Counted from the stretch's first letter, positions 1 to 11,376 are shown. The stretch is 64,000 nucleotides of DNA from Podospora pseudocomata (GCF_035222375.1 NW_026946364.1:434001-498000); one strand, 5' to 3'. Made by a program: numbers and translations. The notes: a model not told the origin generated them from the sequence alone.

Positions 1-290
1 CTAGACAGGTTTTCTATCAGAGGCATCCAATTGTGCAGGTTCACACCTCGGTGAAAAGAACGAAAGACATTTCGCATGAATTGATGTTGAACCATTATAC
101 TGTAATATTATTTAAGATTTGAACTATCTGTCTTTCCTGCTGGATAGGAAGCTTGTTCAGCCAATCCTGACAGCCCAGCATCACTGGCGAGATGTCCTCT
201 GCATCAAACTTTGTTAAGGGTTACAAGAGATAAATGATACATGTCAAAATACAGTCGGTGGCTATTTGCTGATATTTACCCTCCCTAAAC

Positions 291-890
291 TTAGAGAGCC
301 ATGGCAACGATGGCAGCAACACCGGCGGCAAGGCTGAGGCCAGTGATCTGGGCAGCGCCAGCAGTCGAGGTGGAGGTGGTGGTGGTGGCGGCCTCGGAGT
401 CGGCGCCGGTGTTTGTAGGAGTGACGGCGATAAGAGTGGACGAAGCAGTACGATGACCATCGCAGTGCCAGTGATCTCCATGAGCCTCACATCCATATGA
501 TTCGGTAGGGCTGGGCTTGATGCTACCAGTGCCGGGAGCATCAGTGTGGTCATCTTCATCGTCGGTGTGGTCATGATCATGGTCATGGTCATCACCATCA
601 CTGTCGTGATCATGGTGAGCTGCACCCGTGGTGACTACAGGAGCCGCGCCAGTGGCCGTCCCGGTAGTCACGACAGCATCGGTGACCCTGGGTCCCTCAC
701 AGTCCCTGAAGTAGTGAGGTTAGTATGCCTTCAGGCTTACAGCACTAATTAAAACCAAAGCTTACCAGTGGTCATTGTGAGGCACACAGCCCATGGACTC
801 GGTGGGAGATGGTCCGGGATCGGCCGTGGTCTGCCCCAAAGCGGTGGACAGAGCACCCAACAGCAAAGCGGCATACGTGACGGCCTTCAT
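291..890 (-). CDS. Small secreted GPI-anchored His/Asp-rich protein, predicted zinc binder
   Basis: Two exons, 890-766 and 705-291 (179 residues). The 60-base intron has a TACTAAC branch point. Residues 1-20 form a signal peptide (MKAVTYAALLLGALSTALGQ). Two copies of C-x2-H-x5-C follow, CVPHNDHWDC and CEAHGDHWHC. Between them lies a long run of His and Asp. The C-terminus is Thr/Ser-rich and ends in a hydrophobic segment (ITGLSLAAGVAAIVAMAL) typical of a GPI-attachment signal. The same Cys-His module occurs five times in the ZIP transporter transcribed divergently 1.4 kb away, so a role in capturing zinc at the cell surface is inferred. Position and partnership recall the secreted zinc binders Pra1/Aspf2 beside their ZIP genes, but the sequence is not that family. 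The gene model is strong; the function is an inference. Confidence 0.8.
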
Positions 891-2309
891 CTTGGCTTGC
901 GATGAGTCTTGGGGTTTGGGTGGACGGACAGGTGAGACTGAAGGTGTACGGGTGAGATGGGATGAACCGGATGCCTCTCTGCGTTACAAGACGGTCTTTA
1001 AAGCGAGGTAATACAGCCAGCCACAGCCAACCATCCCATGTCACCATGCCACCCTCAATGTTCATGCGCTGCCCCCAATGCCGCCCATCACCTCACCGAA
1101 ACTCCCATGTACCCAGTCAAAAATAGGGACTGCTGCCGTCATTCGAGACAGCATGGCAAGTGGGACGGCTGGCATCAGATGAATTTCAAACGAACCATTG
1201 GCCGCGAAGTGGTGCCGTTTGCTGCCAAGACACTCCAAGACATTGGTTAACCGATGGGTTTAGCCTGACAGATCCGCTTTGAGCAAGACAATGTTGTAGC
1301 GAAATGCAGGCTTTGGACAGACGATCAGTGGTCCTCGTTTGTGCAACAAAATCGAGGTGTTGGAATGCGGCGTTGGCTTGTCTTGTCTTTCCAAAACTGA
1401 TGGGCTTTGACCAGCGTGGAAGGGTGGACCAGAAGACAGAGTGGGTCTCGTAGCCTTGGCTTTTGTTAGCGATGGCCATCAAGGTTCTCAGCCCGCCAGA
1501 GCCCGCCGCGCATTTGCCGGGCACCTTGATGGGCAGCTCAAGATTGCTTGCAGTTCTGGGCATCGTTTCAGCCAATCAACACAAAGAGATTTATTTTTTT
1601 CTTGCTCAATCCCGCCCTTGACGATGTGGATTTCGTCGCATGTCGCCCAACTCGGCCACTCACCCGCAGCAGCCAGTCTGGGATTCGCGTGGTGGAGTTG
1701 GTCTTGGAGTCACCATGGAGCCCATGGAGCAAACGGGATTCGAGCACGCAACGACTCCATCCAAGGCCCCTCCATGAGCCCCTCTATGCGCTGAATTTTC
1801 CCATCTCAGCGATCCCCAAGTCCTTTTTTGTTTCCTGTCTCTCCTTCCCTCGTGGCTATCCCGTGTTCCCCAGTCTTCTATCGTCTCTTTCCCTTCCCCG
1901 GAATTCGATCCTACGCCAGATACCAGACGGCCCACGACCACGCGAGTAACTTGTGCTTCGCGCACAAGACTACGGCTACCTACAGGACGCCCACGCCACG
2001 ACCGCAACGTGCTGTGCACCTTGACGGTCAGTCACAACCTTGACGGCTCGATTTGTGGACACAGCTGCTGCAAGACCTGGAACTTGGCAGCCACTCCCAC
2101 CGTCACTGTTCTGTGTAGACCCCCACGAGCCAGGACATGAGCTGAGGAGAAGCAACCAAAGATACCCCCTCAATTGCCTCGCTTTAAAATCCCCTGTGCT
2201 ATCCCGCGCCTTGTACGCCCATATCTATATCGAGCGCAGCCTCCCGCTCCGACAGGTTCACAGTAGCAGCATCACCCTTGGTCTTCGGTTACATACCTTC
2301 TATCACATC
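891..2309. promoter_or_regulatory. Bidirectional promoter between GPI zinc-binder and ZIP transporter genes
   Basis: No convincing coding region is present. The stretch separates two head-to-head genes that encode the same metal-binding module. It contains four CAAGGT/ACCTTG hexamers (1480-1485, 1523-1528, 2018-2023, 2037-2042). Part of 1800-2300 is pyrimidine-rich, as in fungal 5' leaders. Confidence 0.6.
2018..2046. promoter_or_regulatory. Paired ACCTTGACGG elements, candidate zinc-responsive (ZafA/Zap1-type) sites
   Basis: ACCTTGACGGT at 2018-2028 and ACCTTGACGG at 2037-2046 lie 19 bases apart start to start, about 270 bases upstream of the ZIP start codon. The first differs at one position from the yeast Zap1 element ACCYYNARGGT. 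Both contain the CAAGGT hexamer reported, from memory, as the core for Aspergillus ZafA. Function is inferred from match and context. Confidence 0.45.
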
Positions 2310-4259
2310 ATGTTTCAAAGCCTGCCTGCCATACGGGCGTCGCTCCTCTATGGACTGTTAGCCGCTCCATCTCTTAGCCTCGTCTCAGCAAACCCTTCAC
2401 CAATCGACGCCCGTCATGTCGTGACAGATCCTGCCAGAGTAGTTGCGCAAGCAACCGTCACTGCTGTGTCAGAGTGCCACGCCCACGGTACTAATTATTA
2501 TTGTCAAGCCGGAGTCACAGAGTTTCGCATTGTTGGCTCCGAGACTGCCGCCTCATACACGGATTGCCATCCACACGGCGCAAAGACGTAAGCACTCGCC
2601 CTCCATAGGTCTCACCATACACGGTTTGCTAAAAGGTCTACCCTATAGGTACTGTGTAGGACCAAAGTCTGATGAGGTAGAAATTGTCCTTGCTGCCGCT
2701 ACGGCACCTGCGGTAACAGCGTCCCCAACGGCGACTGGCAGTTCGAGCTTGACTGCAGTTAGCGCGTGCCATCTCCACGGGTCTGAGCTGTAAGTACAAC
2801 CTCCAACCACTCCATTATTGACCCGCCGCTGACACGGCCTTAAAGTCTTTGTATGCACGGGGCAACCGAGTATAAGGTCCACACAACTGTCACTGCTACT
2901 GCTACACAAGATCTCCCAGCACAGTTTACCGGTTGCCATGCCCATGGTGCTGAGACATACTGCAATGGCCCAACCGGAGAGGAAGTTGAGATCACCCTGG
3001 CCACCGCTGAGGAGGACCACGACGACCACGGTCATGAAGACTCGGAGGAACTTGATTGCCACTTCCACGCTGGCGTCGAGCATTGCGTCGGCAAAGGGGG
3101 CGAGAAGGTTGCCAACACCTGCGAAAGAACGCAGCGTGACTACAACATCAAGCTTCGTGTTGGCTTGTTGTTCGTCATGTTGGCTACCAGCTCCATCGGT
3201 GTCTTCACTCCCATTCTCATCTCATCCTTTGTGTCGCCCAACCACATCGTATTTACCATTCTCAGACAGTTCGGCACTGGCGTCATCATCTCAACCGCTT
3301 TTGTCCACCTCTACACTCATGCTGTACTAATGTTCCAGAACGAATGCCTCGGCAAGCTGCAGTACGAAGCCACAGCCTCTGCCATCCTCATGGCAGGCAT
3401 CTTCCTCTCCTTCCTCATCGAGTATCTTGGCGTTCGTTTCGTCCAATGGCACCAAGCCAAGCAACAGGCCCACAAGGCTGTTTCCAGCGACGGTGAGCAG
3501 CAAGGCCCGGCCCCAGGCAAAACCGACATGGTCAACATCACCGTTCTTGAAGCCGGCGTCATCTTCCACTCCCTTCTTATCGGCCTCACTGTAGTCGTCG
3601 CCGGTGATTCCTTCTTTGGCACTCTGTTTGCCGTCATTGTTTTCCACCAAATGTTCGAAGGCATCGCTCTTGGCACCCGCATCGCCGCCCTCGGTCACCC
3701 CAGCGCTGCCACCGCCCACAGCGGCGTTCACGGCCACGGTCACGGTCCGGGTCATGCGCACTACCACCCCGAGCCAAAGCCCGCCGCTGAGATCGCCCCC
3801 GCCGGAGAGATCGTTGCCCATGCTCCCAAGGAAGGCCACAACCACGAACACGGCCACGACCACCTCGCCCTCCCTGATGCGCACAAGACGGCCAAGAGCG
3901 GAAGCGTTTCGTCCTCCGAGAACAGCACCACTGCGGGCGAACTCACCCCTCACGTCTCCATGTTCAAGAAGCTCATGCTTGCCTTGGCTTTCGCCTTGGT
4001 CACACCCATCGGCATGGGCATCGGTATCGGCGTTCTTCACACATTCAACGGCAACGACCCTTCGACTATCATCGCTATTGGCACCCTCGACGCCTTCTCA
4101 GCCGGTATCCTCGTGTGGGTTGGTGTGGTGGAGATGTGGGCTCACGACTGGATGTTGGGAGGGGAGATGACCAACTCTGGGCCACTGAAGACTGCTCTGG
4201 GGTTGATTTCCATGGTGGTTGGCTTGGCGGTCATGAGCTTGTTGGGCAAATGGGCGTAA
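2310..4259 (+). CDS. ZIP-family plasma-membrane zinc transporter with five extracellular Cys-His modules (ZrfC-like)
   Basis: Exons 2310-2587, 2649-2789 and 2846-4259 give 610 residues. A signal peptide is followed by an ectodomain of about 225 residues. It carries five modules of pattern C-x2-H-[GA]-x4-C (CHAHGTNYYC, CHPHGAKTYC, CHLHGSELLC, CHAHGAETYC, CHFHAGVEHC) near residues 55, 87, 133, 170 and 211. Eight membrane segments follow from residue 246. TM4 has HSLLIG and TM5 has HQMFEG, the metal-path signatures of ZIP proteins. An unusually His-rich loop (residues about 425-511) lies between TM5 and TM6. Expected role: zinc import into the cytosol. The long N-terminus resembles what I recall for Aspergillus ZrfC, the alkaline/zinc-limiting importer. 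Expression is probably induced by zinc shortage, given the upstream elements. The start has a typical context and precedes a clear signal peptide. Confidence 0.9.
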
Positions 4260-5043
4260 ATAGGGTTTTGGATATGTGGGTTTTGTTTATACTGGGCCTT
4301 CCGGATATGATGCGGGTTTTTTTGGATTTTTTTTTTGGACAAAAAAGGGATATGATACCATCATGACATATTGTTATCTTGGAGGATTTGGAATTTTGGG
4401 AGGAAAGGATCTCACTTTTAGCGTTGGGTGTTGCGGCGTCATGCAATTTACATACCCCCAAGGTTGTTGTTCACCTGCGGGTGCAACAGGGAAACGATGA
4501 AAGGGGAATTTCGGAAATGATAGAACTTAGGAGGAATGTGTGTTGATAAATAGTCATGTATATTTGATGTATCTACTTGGGCATGAATCTACGAAGCATG
4601 AGGTGACAAACCCGTTGTTTCTTTGTCTGTTCTACTCGGCATTGTGAACACCGAATTCAGCATCCGTGATCCACACAAAACTTGCATGTGAAGGAGACCA
4701 AAACTAAAGCTTTGTTTATGTCCAGATATGCTGGGTTGAAAGATAATCAGGAGTATAATCAAGATCATATCGCTACACCATGCCCAGTACAACTTGTACG
4801 ACTTTCCATCGATAGTTATGCAATTCAACCTAATTATTACAAGTCGCCTATCTGTCTATAATTTCCGTCTAATCTAACTATCCATCCGGGTATCTATCAA
4901 TCAACAAGGTAGTACCACCTTACATACTTTTTCCAGTTGCAACACAAAATAAGCCACCATCAATGTCCACACATCATGCACAATGCTCTGCGCCCAATCC
5001 CATTTCCATGCGTCTTCTTCTTTCCATCTGCTACGTGAGCACC
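4260..5043. other. Convergent intergenic stretch
   Basis: This is the 3' flank shared by the ZIP gene and the convergent Zn2Cys6 gene. It is A/T-rich with T-runs near 4320. I see no gene or repeat in it. Confidence 0.6.
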
Positions 5044-8000
5044 TCAAATGCCAGGCCCCCACGTACTGCTCGTCCTCCCGCCCGTCGTCTCGAGTTCATA
5101 TCTCCCCAGACTCTCCTGCCAGTTTTGCCAGTCAAAGCCCTCGTCTACGTTCATATCTACATCGTCCAAACTACCCATGTTCGGCATCCGCAGGAAATCA
5201 GGCGATCCTGTGTTGATGGGCCACATCCAAGGGGGCACCTGCTCCAGTTGCTGCGGGGACTGCTGCATGCCGCGTTGCTGTTGTTGCTGTTGTTGCTGTT
5301 GTTGTTGTTGCTGCTGCTGCTGTTGGAGATGTTGCTGCTGTGCCTGCTGACGTTGTTGTGGCTGTAGCTGTACCGGTGTTCCTAACGACGAAGTAGAGTT
5401 GTTGTAGTTCGGTGTGGGGGCCGCATTGAAGTCCAGTCCTGATGGAGGGTATCCAAAAGCCTGGGTATGGTGAACATAATCGGCCATGTCCCCGTAAAAT
5501 AAGGGAGCGAAGTCTGTTGAGACAAAGGGGGTAGAGTTGCTCATGGCCGAGTCAATGTAATCCATGACCTCGGGCTTAGTCGCCATCCTCACGTGGGTAT
5601 TGTTATTCAGTTGTGAGAGTATTGGTTGGGCTTGGCCGGCTAGTTGCTGGTGCTGCCCTCGAGAAGCCGATGTCCCTGATTGTGTCGGTTCATGGGCCTC
5701 TTCTGCTTGTTCGTCCAGCAACTCCTGTGGCAGAGGTGGTGCATTGACCAATTTGCGCCACTGTTCGAGAGCCATCACACGTTTCATCGATCCCGGGATT
5801 TCGCGAATGCTGGTAGGAGTTGTGTTGCATCGGTCCCTTAACTCCAGCTCCCGTGCAGCGTCGGGGTCGTTTTGAAGTCGCGCAATCTCAGCTGCACGGT
5901 GTTTTGCTGCCTTGTCGTACAACTTCCTCAAGGGCACCCACACCGCATGATGGCCCGCAAGCTTCTCTAGTTCGGCAGAATTGGGAGCTGCGAACCTTAA
6001 ATTCAACGCTGTCCAAGCACGCTCAGCTTTTGGACCCCATGGCCTATGAGACACCTCGATCAGGGTATAAGCGACTGCATGCCACTGGCTATAGGTCTGG
6101 AAGAGCCATCGCCATTGCTTGCACCTTTCGTCCGTGTTCAAAATATGAGCGTACTCAAATACCTCGAGAGAGGCATTAAACAGACGACCTCGCACTTCGT
6201 CTGTAAGATACTCATTGCCCGGACCCGGAAACAAAACTGGCTGGTATATGACAAGCATCATCTTGGCACAGATGACCCGCGTGATGTTGGCGGCTGCCCA
6301 GTACATTGGCTCTGAACTGTCCTTGAGATATTGTTCCTCCACGCGTCGTTGAGTGTCTACCAGCATTTTTTCCCGCTCTTCAAGCGAAACGCCCGCCTCA
6401 CGGGGGTTCACTGTTGCCATGGCCGAAGACATGGTGTGCAAGCTTCTGGCCAAGGAGCACATCTCGTATCGGATCAACGAAAAGGTCATGTCGGTAGTTC
6501 CAACCCGCGGTTCGGGGAGACATTTGCTCTCTGGGGAGATGTCGGTGTCGTTGATGTTCATGGGGTATTGCGTATCGAATGTCTGGTCCACAACAGTAAG
6601 ATCCGTCCCTTGATCTTCGGCTGATCTAAGATCCAGCACGCAGACAGCCCAAAAAAGCCTTCTTCGCATCTCAATCTCAAAAGGCGTGATGTTGTCGAAA
6701 TGGGTCCCGTCGCGGTGGAGTCCCAATGCTTGGCTGATCCTGATCAGAAGCCCTGTCAAAGTCCAGGCAAACCTTGTATCATCGTGTCGACGAACAAGGA
6801 CCAAGAACAGAAGGAATGCTTGTGCCACCACCAGATCCGGCGTCGTTAAGAGGTTAGCTTTGCCAAGCGCTTGTTCCAATGCGAAGCGATATTTTTGAAG
6901 TAGAACATCCTTCTCGGCATCGAAATTACGTCGCACCTGAAAGGAGTGTGAGCATAGTGGTGGCGGATAGGAGTAACAGTGCGTGACCATACCTCTTCTT
7001 CATCCAAAGATGTTATGGATGCGTAATAGATGGAAAACATCAAGGCCTCGGTGGAGGGCGTGAGAGTGTCTAGGTTGCGTCGGAGATCTCGAATGAGCTT
7101 GTTCATGGTGGGAACATGGAGCACCTTGAGGATCGGATCAACATTTTCCTGGAATACCTGCCAGATAAACGGGATCTGAGATGGTAATGGGTGCAGAGGC
7201 CTGAGATCAACTTCGGACGAGCTATAGCCCATAATCCAAGATTGATGAGATAGGACCGAAGGTTTTACATGCTCAGAGGACTCGGGGGTAGCTTCATCGT
7301 CCGAGTCTTCTGACTCATCGTGAAAGTGTTCGGATTCCCTTCTGATCTCGTCCAGCTTTGAGAGTGTTAGCCTGGCATGGACATAACGCCAGTTGCGGCA
7401 TCTTAATAATTACATACCTCATCCGTAATACTGGACCAAAGCCCGCTGGACACATAACGTGTGCCTCCTCGCTCGTTCAACATCAAGCGTCCGAATTGCT
7501 TGTGCACATCCGGTGAAAGCTTGCCAAGCCGGTCCGGCTCGGAAATAGCCGTCCCGGAAATAGTTCTTGTTGGCGCCTTCGGGATGTCGGGCGTGGTGAC
7601 GTTGGCGGTGACAGCAGCATGGCTGGTGGAATAAGCAGGAGCAGTTGGTCTCCCCCCAGGTGTATAATGGTCTTGTCCGCTGTTGTACGCCGTCGTCCCC
7701 TCGGGAGAGTTTCCGGCGCTGCGCGCTGCTTCCACTTCGATCTGACCGCTGAGCTCCTCCACAATTCCCTCAAGTTTCCGCAAGCGCCTCATCAACTCCA
7801 GCTCTCGCTCACTCGACGGTTGCTTGGCCGGGGCATTAGGATCTTTGGGGCGCGGACGACGAGGAGCGCGGCCGGGGGCCGGGAAGATACATGGTATCTG
7901 AGCTCGGCAGCAGTTCGAACATGGCATGTGCTTATCGCAGCGAACCTTCCTCCTCCTGCATGTCACACAGCTGCGCGGATTGAGGGCGTTTGATGGGATT

Positions 8001-8164
8001 GCCGAGGGTGAATAGACGGAGGCGCCGGGAGGAGGATGGCGCGCAAGCGCCAATATTTGCTGCGGATCGTAGCCGTCCTGGGCGCTCGTGATGGAGCCAA
8101 CATCGGTGTTGGGGCTGTCGGCCGATACCAGGCTCCGGCCAGCGATACTTGCACCGTCGGGCAT
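5044..8164 (-). CDS. Zn2Cys6 transcription factor with fungal-specific middle domain and polyQ tail
   Basis: Exons 8164-7418, 7355-6993 and 6936-5044 join in phase 0 to give 1000 residues. Near residues 66-92 is a canonical binuclear cluster C-x2-C-x6-C-x5-C-x2-C-x6-C (CVTCRRRKVRC... then CSNC), followed by a basic Pro-rich linker and a short coiled coil (ELELMRRLRKLEGIVEEL), the usual dimerisation element. The Fungal_trans middle homology region spans roughly residues 270-600, with RISQALGLHRDG and MRRRLFWAVCVLDL. The C-terminal third is low-complexity with a long Gln tract, then an acidic aromatic patch (DDVDMNVDEGFDWQNWQ) that looks like an activation domain. Nuclear DNA-binding regulator; target genes unknown. 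Neither neighbour proves a pathway. The Nudix gene lies upstream on the same strand, and the ZIP gene is convergent with this one. Confidence 0.9.
5268..5345 (-). repeat. Imperfect CAG/CAA (polyglutamine) microsatellite in the Zn2Cys6 gene
   Basis: On the plus strand it reads as mixed ttg/ctg triplets. On the coding strand these are CAA/CAG, giving a run of about 17 Gln flanked by further Gln-rich sequence. The mixture of two codons lowers slippage but length polymorphism is likely. Confidence 0.85.
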
Positions 8165-9183
8165 CGTGACTTAGAGTTGGGGTGGGATGGAGTGGCGCGC
8201 GAGATGCGGTAAGACAGAGAGGACGAAGGCGGCGGCGGGGTTCCACAGATGAGTAAAGGGCGTCAGGTTTTGTGGATGGCGGTGGTGGTCACCTCGAATC
8301 GACAAATTCGTATCTGCTCTCGCGTATGAGTGCTCTCAACATGCCATGCGATGCGTGCGAGCGAATGGGCACCGGATGCCCGACCGTATTCATTGATGGT
8401 GGCACGGATATTTTGAGATGCTGTTGTCGACTTGGAGAAGACAAAGGCCTTGCTCCCAAGTCACTAGACTAATTCCTGGTGGGGGCTGACAACGCCTCGA
8501 GCCAAGACTGGAGAGGATTCCCATGGCCCGTGCTCACCTTTCCCACTTTGTTTGGAGTTTCATCAAAGCTTTCAAGTTTCAAAAACACCATCCGACGACC
8601 CGGATCCAGACCATGAATTAGCCTTGGGTTCCTCGAGTTCACCTTTTATCCCCATTGACCTTGCCTACCAAGTTTCCGAGTCATCCCCGGGGCCAGCAAA
8701 CTCAATTAATGGGCCGGTATTTGTGGCAGCAGTGTCATTTCGAGATGCACATTTTGGCAAAGCCCTATCTAAAAATGTCTCCAGGATAACACGCTACTGA
8801 CCAAAAGGTTGCAGAATTCAAGACAGAACAACTAGCCCAGCCTCTCCTCCGCCTTCGGCCCGGTCCTCATAGACACAACATTACTCGGCGTTCGGCGACC
8901 ACTCGGGCTCCAGGGCCTTTTATCTTGCTATCGCATCTCGCCAGTATTTCGATGGTCTAGAATTTTGATAGCCGCACGCGCTTCATCTGTAGCCTTGAGA
9001 TTCTGGATCTGTCCAATCGTCCTTCACCAAACATGCTTCAAACCCAATCCCCCAAGAATAGCTGGTGTCCGATCGATCGCATCGCCAACCATCACGCCAT
9101 CCAAACTTGATTCTTCTTCATTGGAACTTTCCTCCAATTCCACGTGTCCCCCTTGTTCTCCTTGTACTGTCGACCGGCCTCCG
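8165..9183. other. Upstream region of the Zn2Cys6 gene
   Basis: It lies between the start of the regulator and the stop of the Nudix gene, both on the minus strand. Short open frames are present but none has recognisable composition or splice structure. Nothing further seen. Confidence 0.5.
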
Positions 9184-9789
9184 CTACATCAGGCTCTCGA
9201 TATCAGGATGATCCCTGAGCAAATTCAATATGGGCAGAAAAAACTTTTGCTCCCCTTGTTGACCGCTCCCACTTCCACTGGTATCCCCACTTATCAGCAC
9301 CTTGACGTCAGACCAACTCTTCCAGAACCACCCTGCGCATTTCTCAGGCTCCAGTACCTGTGGTAAGATTTATTAGCCTCATGTATTTGTTTCTGGCTGT
9401 GCAAAGAAAAGACCAGCATCACTTACAGCCGGTTCCTGGTCATCGGTTCTCTCGCAGAGTATGAACAAAGTGATGTAATGCTTCTTCTCCTCGTCAAACA
9501 CATCGTTGGTTGTGGCCAGCAACTTCTTGGCCCTGACTAGCAATCCAGTCTCCTCGAGCGTTTCTCTTTCAGCGCAAGCGAACCACGACTCGCCTACCTC
9601 CAGATGACCGCCCGGGAATTGTATCGTTCCTTGAAAATTGCATCAGTAGGAAGCCTCGATACTCGAAAGATAATTGTTAGGAAGCATACCATTTCCGTGA
9701 GAGGCCTTTCTTGTCCCAAAGATCAACTTGTTGGTCTTGGGGTCGTGAATCACAGCTGCGACACCCACACGAACAACTGGAGTAGCCAT
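9184..9789 (-). CDS. Nudix hydrolase, NUDT15-like nucleotide pyrophosphatase
   Basis: Three exons, 9789-9690, 9629-9427 and 9357-9184, give 158 residues. The protein starts MATPVVRVGVAAVIHDPKTN. The second exon holds a full Nudix box, G-x5-E-x7-RE-x2-EE-x-G (GGHLEVGE...RETLEETGL), which binds the divalent metal and performs pyrophosphate cleavage. Length, the early RVGVAAVI strand and the downstream CAGWFWKSW segment fit the small NUDT15/MTH2-like group that hydrolyses (d)NTPs and modified nucleotides. It is probably cytosolic, with no targeting signal. All introns have GT-AG ends and the frames join cleanly. Each exon is too short to stand out as an open frame by itself. Substrate cannot be told from sequence. 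Confidence 0.85.
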
Positions 9790-11376
9790 GTTGAGTTGAC
9801 TTGAGAGAACTTTTTGGGCAGTCAGACACAGCAGACACAGCGCATATCAAAGCTAGAAGATCTCTGAGATTCCGCAGCAATATGCCTGTTATCCTCTCTA
9901 CTCAGCCCCTGGCTCTCTTACAGGCACACAGAGAGGCTCTTCGGAAAGGGTGCATTCATAGCCCTTGATGAGACTTTTGCTTACAACGCCAGCTGCCTGT
10001 CAGTTGGCCATACGGTAGTATAGAAAAAACGCCAAGTGCCAAGACTTTGCTGTCATCCGGTGCCAAGTGCTTGGCTTTTCCCTTGACAAAGACGTCATCA
10101 TCTCATTCAACTGGACCACTTGGACTTCTACCATTGTCAACACCTAACTCCAAGTGTTACATACCCAACCCTCTTCCCGCAGTCTCAGCGGTGTCTGTTG
10201 ACAAAGTATCATCTTTCCGAGGTGCATGACTCACCTGTGAGGAGTTGAAACCATGAAGGAATCATGGGACTCAAGATTATCGTGTTATTTGCTAACCGTT
10301 GAGGTTGTGGAAGGCTCATACTCAAGACTTTTTATAAAGGAATAGCTTAACTTCCTCCGGCTTCCTTTCATATCCGGCGGATATGTTGATGCTGCACAAG
10401 GCAGCATCCGGCCTAGTATCAGATAGTTCTAGGGGACCTTGATTCCAAAACTATCTCAGTCAAATCCGCCAGAGCTAAGAAGCAAAATGAGCGTATTGTC
10501 GTTCACGGGGGTATAAAAGCCTTCAAAAATATCAATCATCATATAGACACCCAAAATGCGAGGTAAGTCCAGAAACCCATGGCACCTTATGATCTCGATT
10601 CTCGATATGGCTCAGAGTCTGTGTTCCTCACGCCTCCGACCTGATGTATCTGCAAGGTCACCTCCACTAGTCTCGTCAACGCACATAAAGGAGGGCCAAG
10701 TCCCTTGCGCACTCCCCAGCGGCACCTCAATACGAGCTGACTAGACCGAGTCGCGGAACGGTCCGGACCCCGGCCGGAGGGTCTTGCCTAGTACAGAAGG
10801 CAGAACTAAAAGGCTCGCGTGGGCTTGCAGTTCGGAGATGGACGGGTGGGATGCTTTTACCGACCCAATCGGCACGTTTTATCTCTACACACTGTGCTAT
10901 CGGTACGCTATCGGGACATGTCACAATACTCGAATTCGCACAGAAACTTTTAACCCCAAAAGCGTCATCCAGTGACGAGTAACATACTGTAGTATCGCAT
11001 CCTCACACTAGGCTGTTAGTGGGCAAGATCATCTTGTAAGTGCCAGATACACAGTATGCTGAGGAAAATCGAAACAGATCACAGATTTCTACCACGCCTA
11101 TCTATTGGTCGAAACCCGACTGACATCTTCTACAGCAGGCGCTAGAAACCAACAAGCTTTCGCCGGTGACTCGACGGACCTAAGACGGGGATTGTTTGCC
11201 ATGGCATTGAAGCGGTCAGTCGCAGGGCTCGTGTTTGCAATTGCAAGACCATGGCCGAGATATTCTTAAAATAAAAGTTGACTTCAACATAATATTCTTC
11301 TCCGTAGGCATTCATCTTGGAGCCGTACTTGATTTCGTCCCAACGCCTGATATCTTGTGAATCATATTATCCCACC
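9790..11376. other. Intergenic region upstream of the MFS transporter
   Basis: This is 1.6 kb between the divergent Nudix and MFS genes. It contains a 15-base palindrome at 10370-10384 and several further CCGG triplets close by. A TATA-like GTATAAAAG at 10509 lies 45 bases before an ATG that runs straight into a consensus donor. No continuing gene was found after that donor. Confidence 0.5.
10370..10384. promoter_or_regulatory. Perfect palindrome ATATCCG-G-CGGATAT, candidate Zn2Cys6 site
   Basis: Two 7-base arms form an inverted repeat around a single G, with CCG and CGG triplets facing outward. Binuclear-cluster regulators bind such paired CGG half-sites. It lies about 1.0 kb before the MFS start and 0.6 kb before the Nudix start, so its target is uncertain. 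Confidence 0.35.

Noticed and set aside
5044-5370. Plus-strand open frames with poly-Leu and poly-Cys
   Set aside because: They are translations of the polyglutamine repeat of the minus-strand regulator in other frames.
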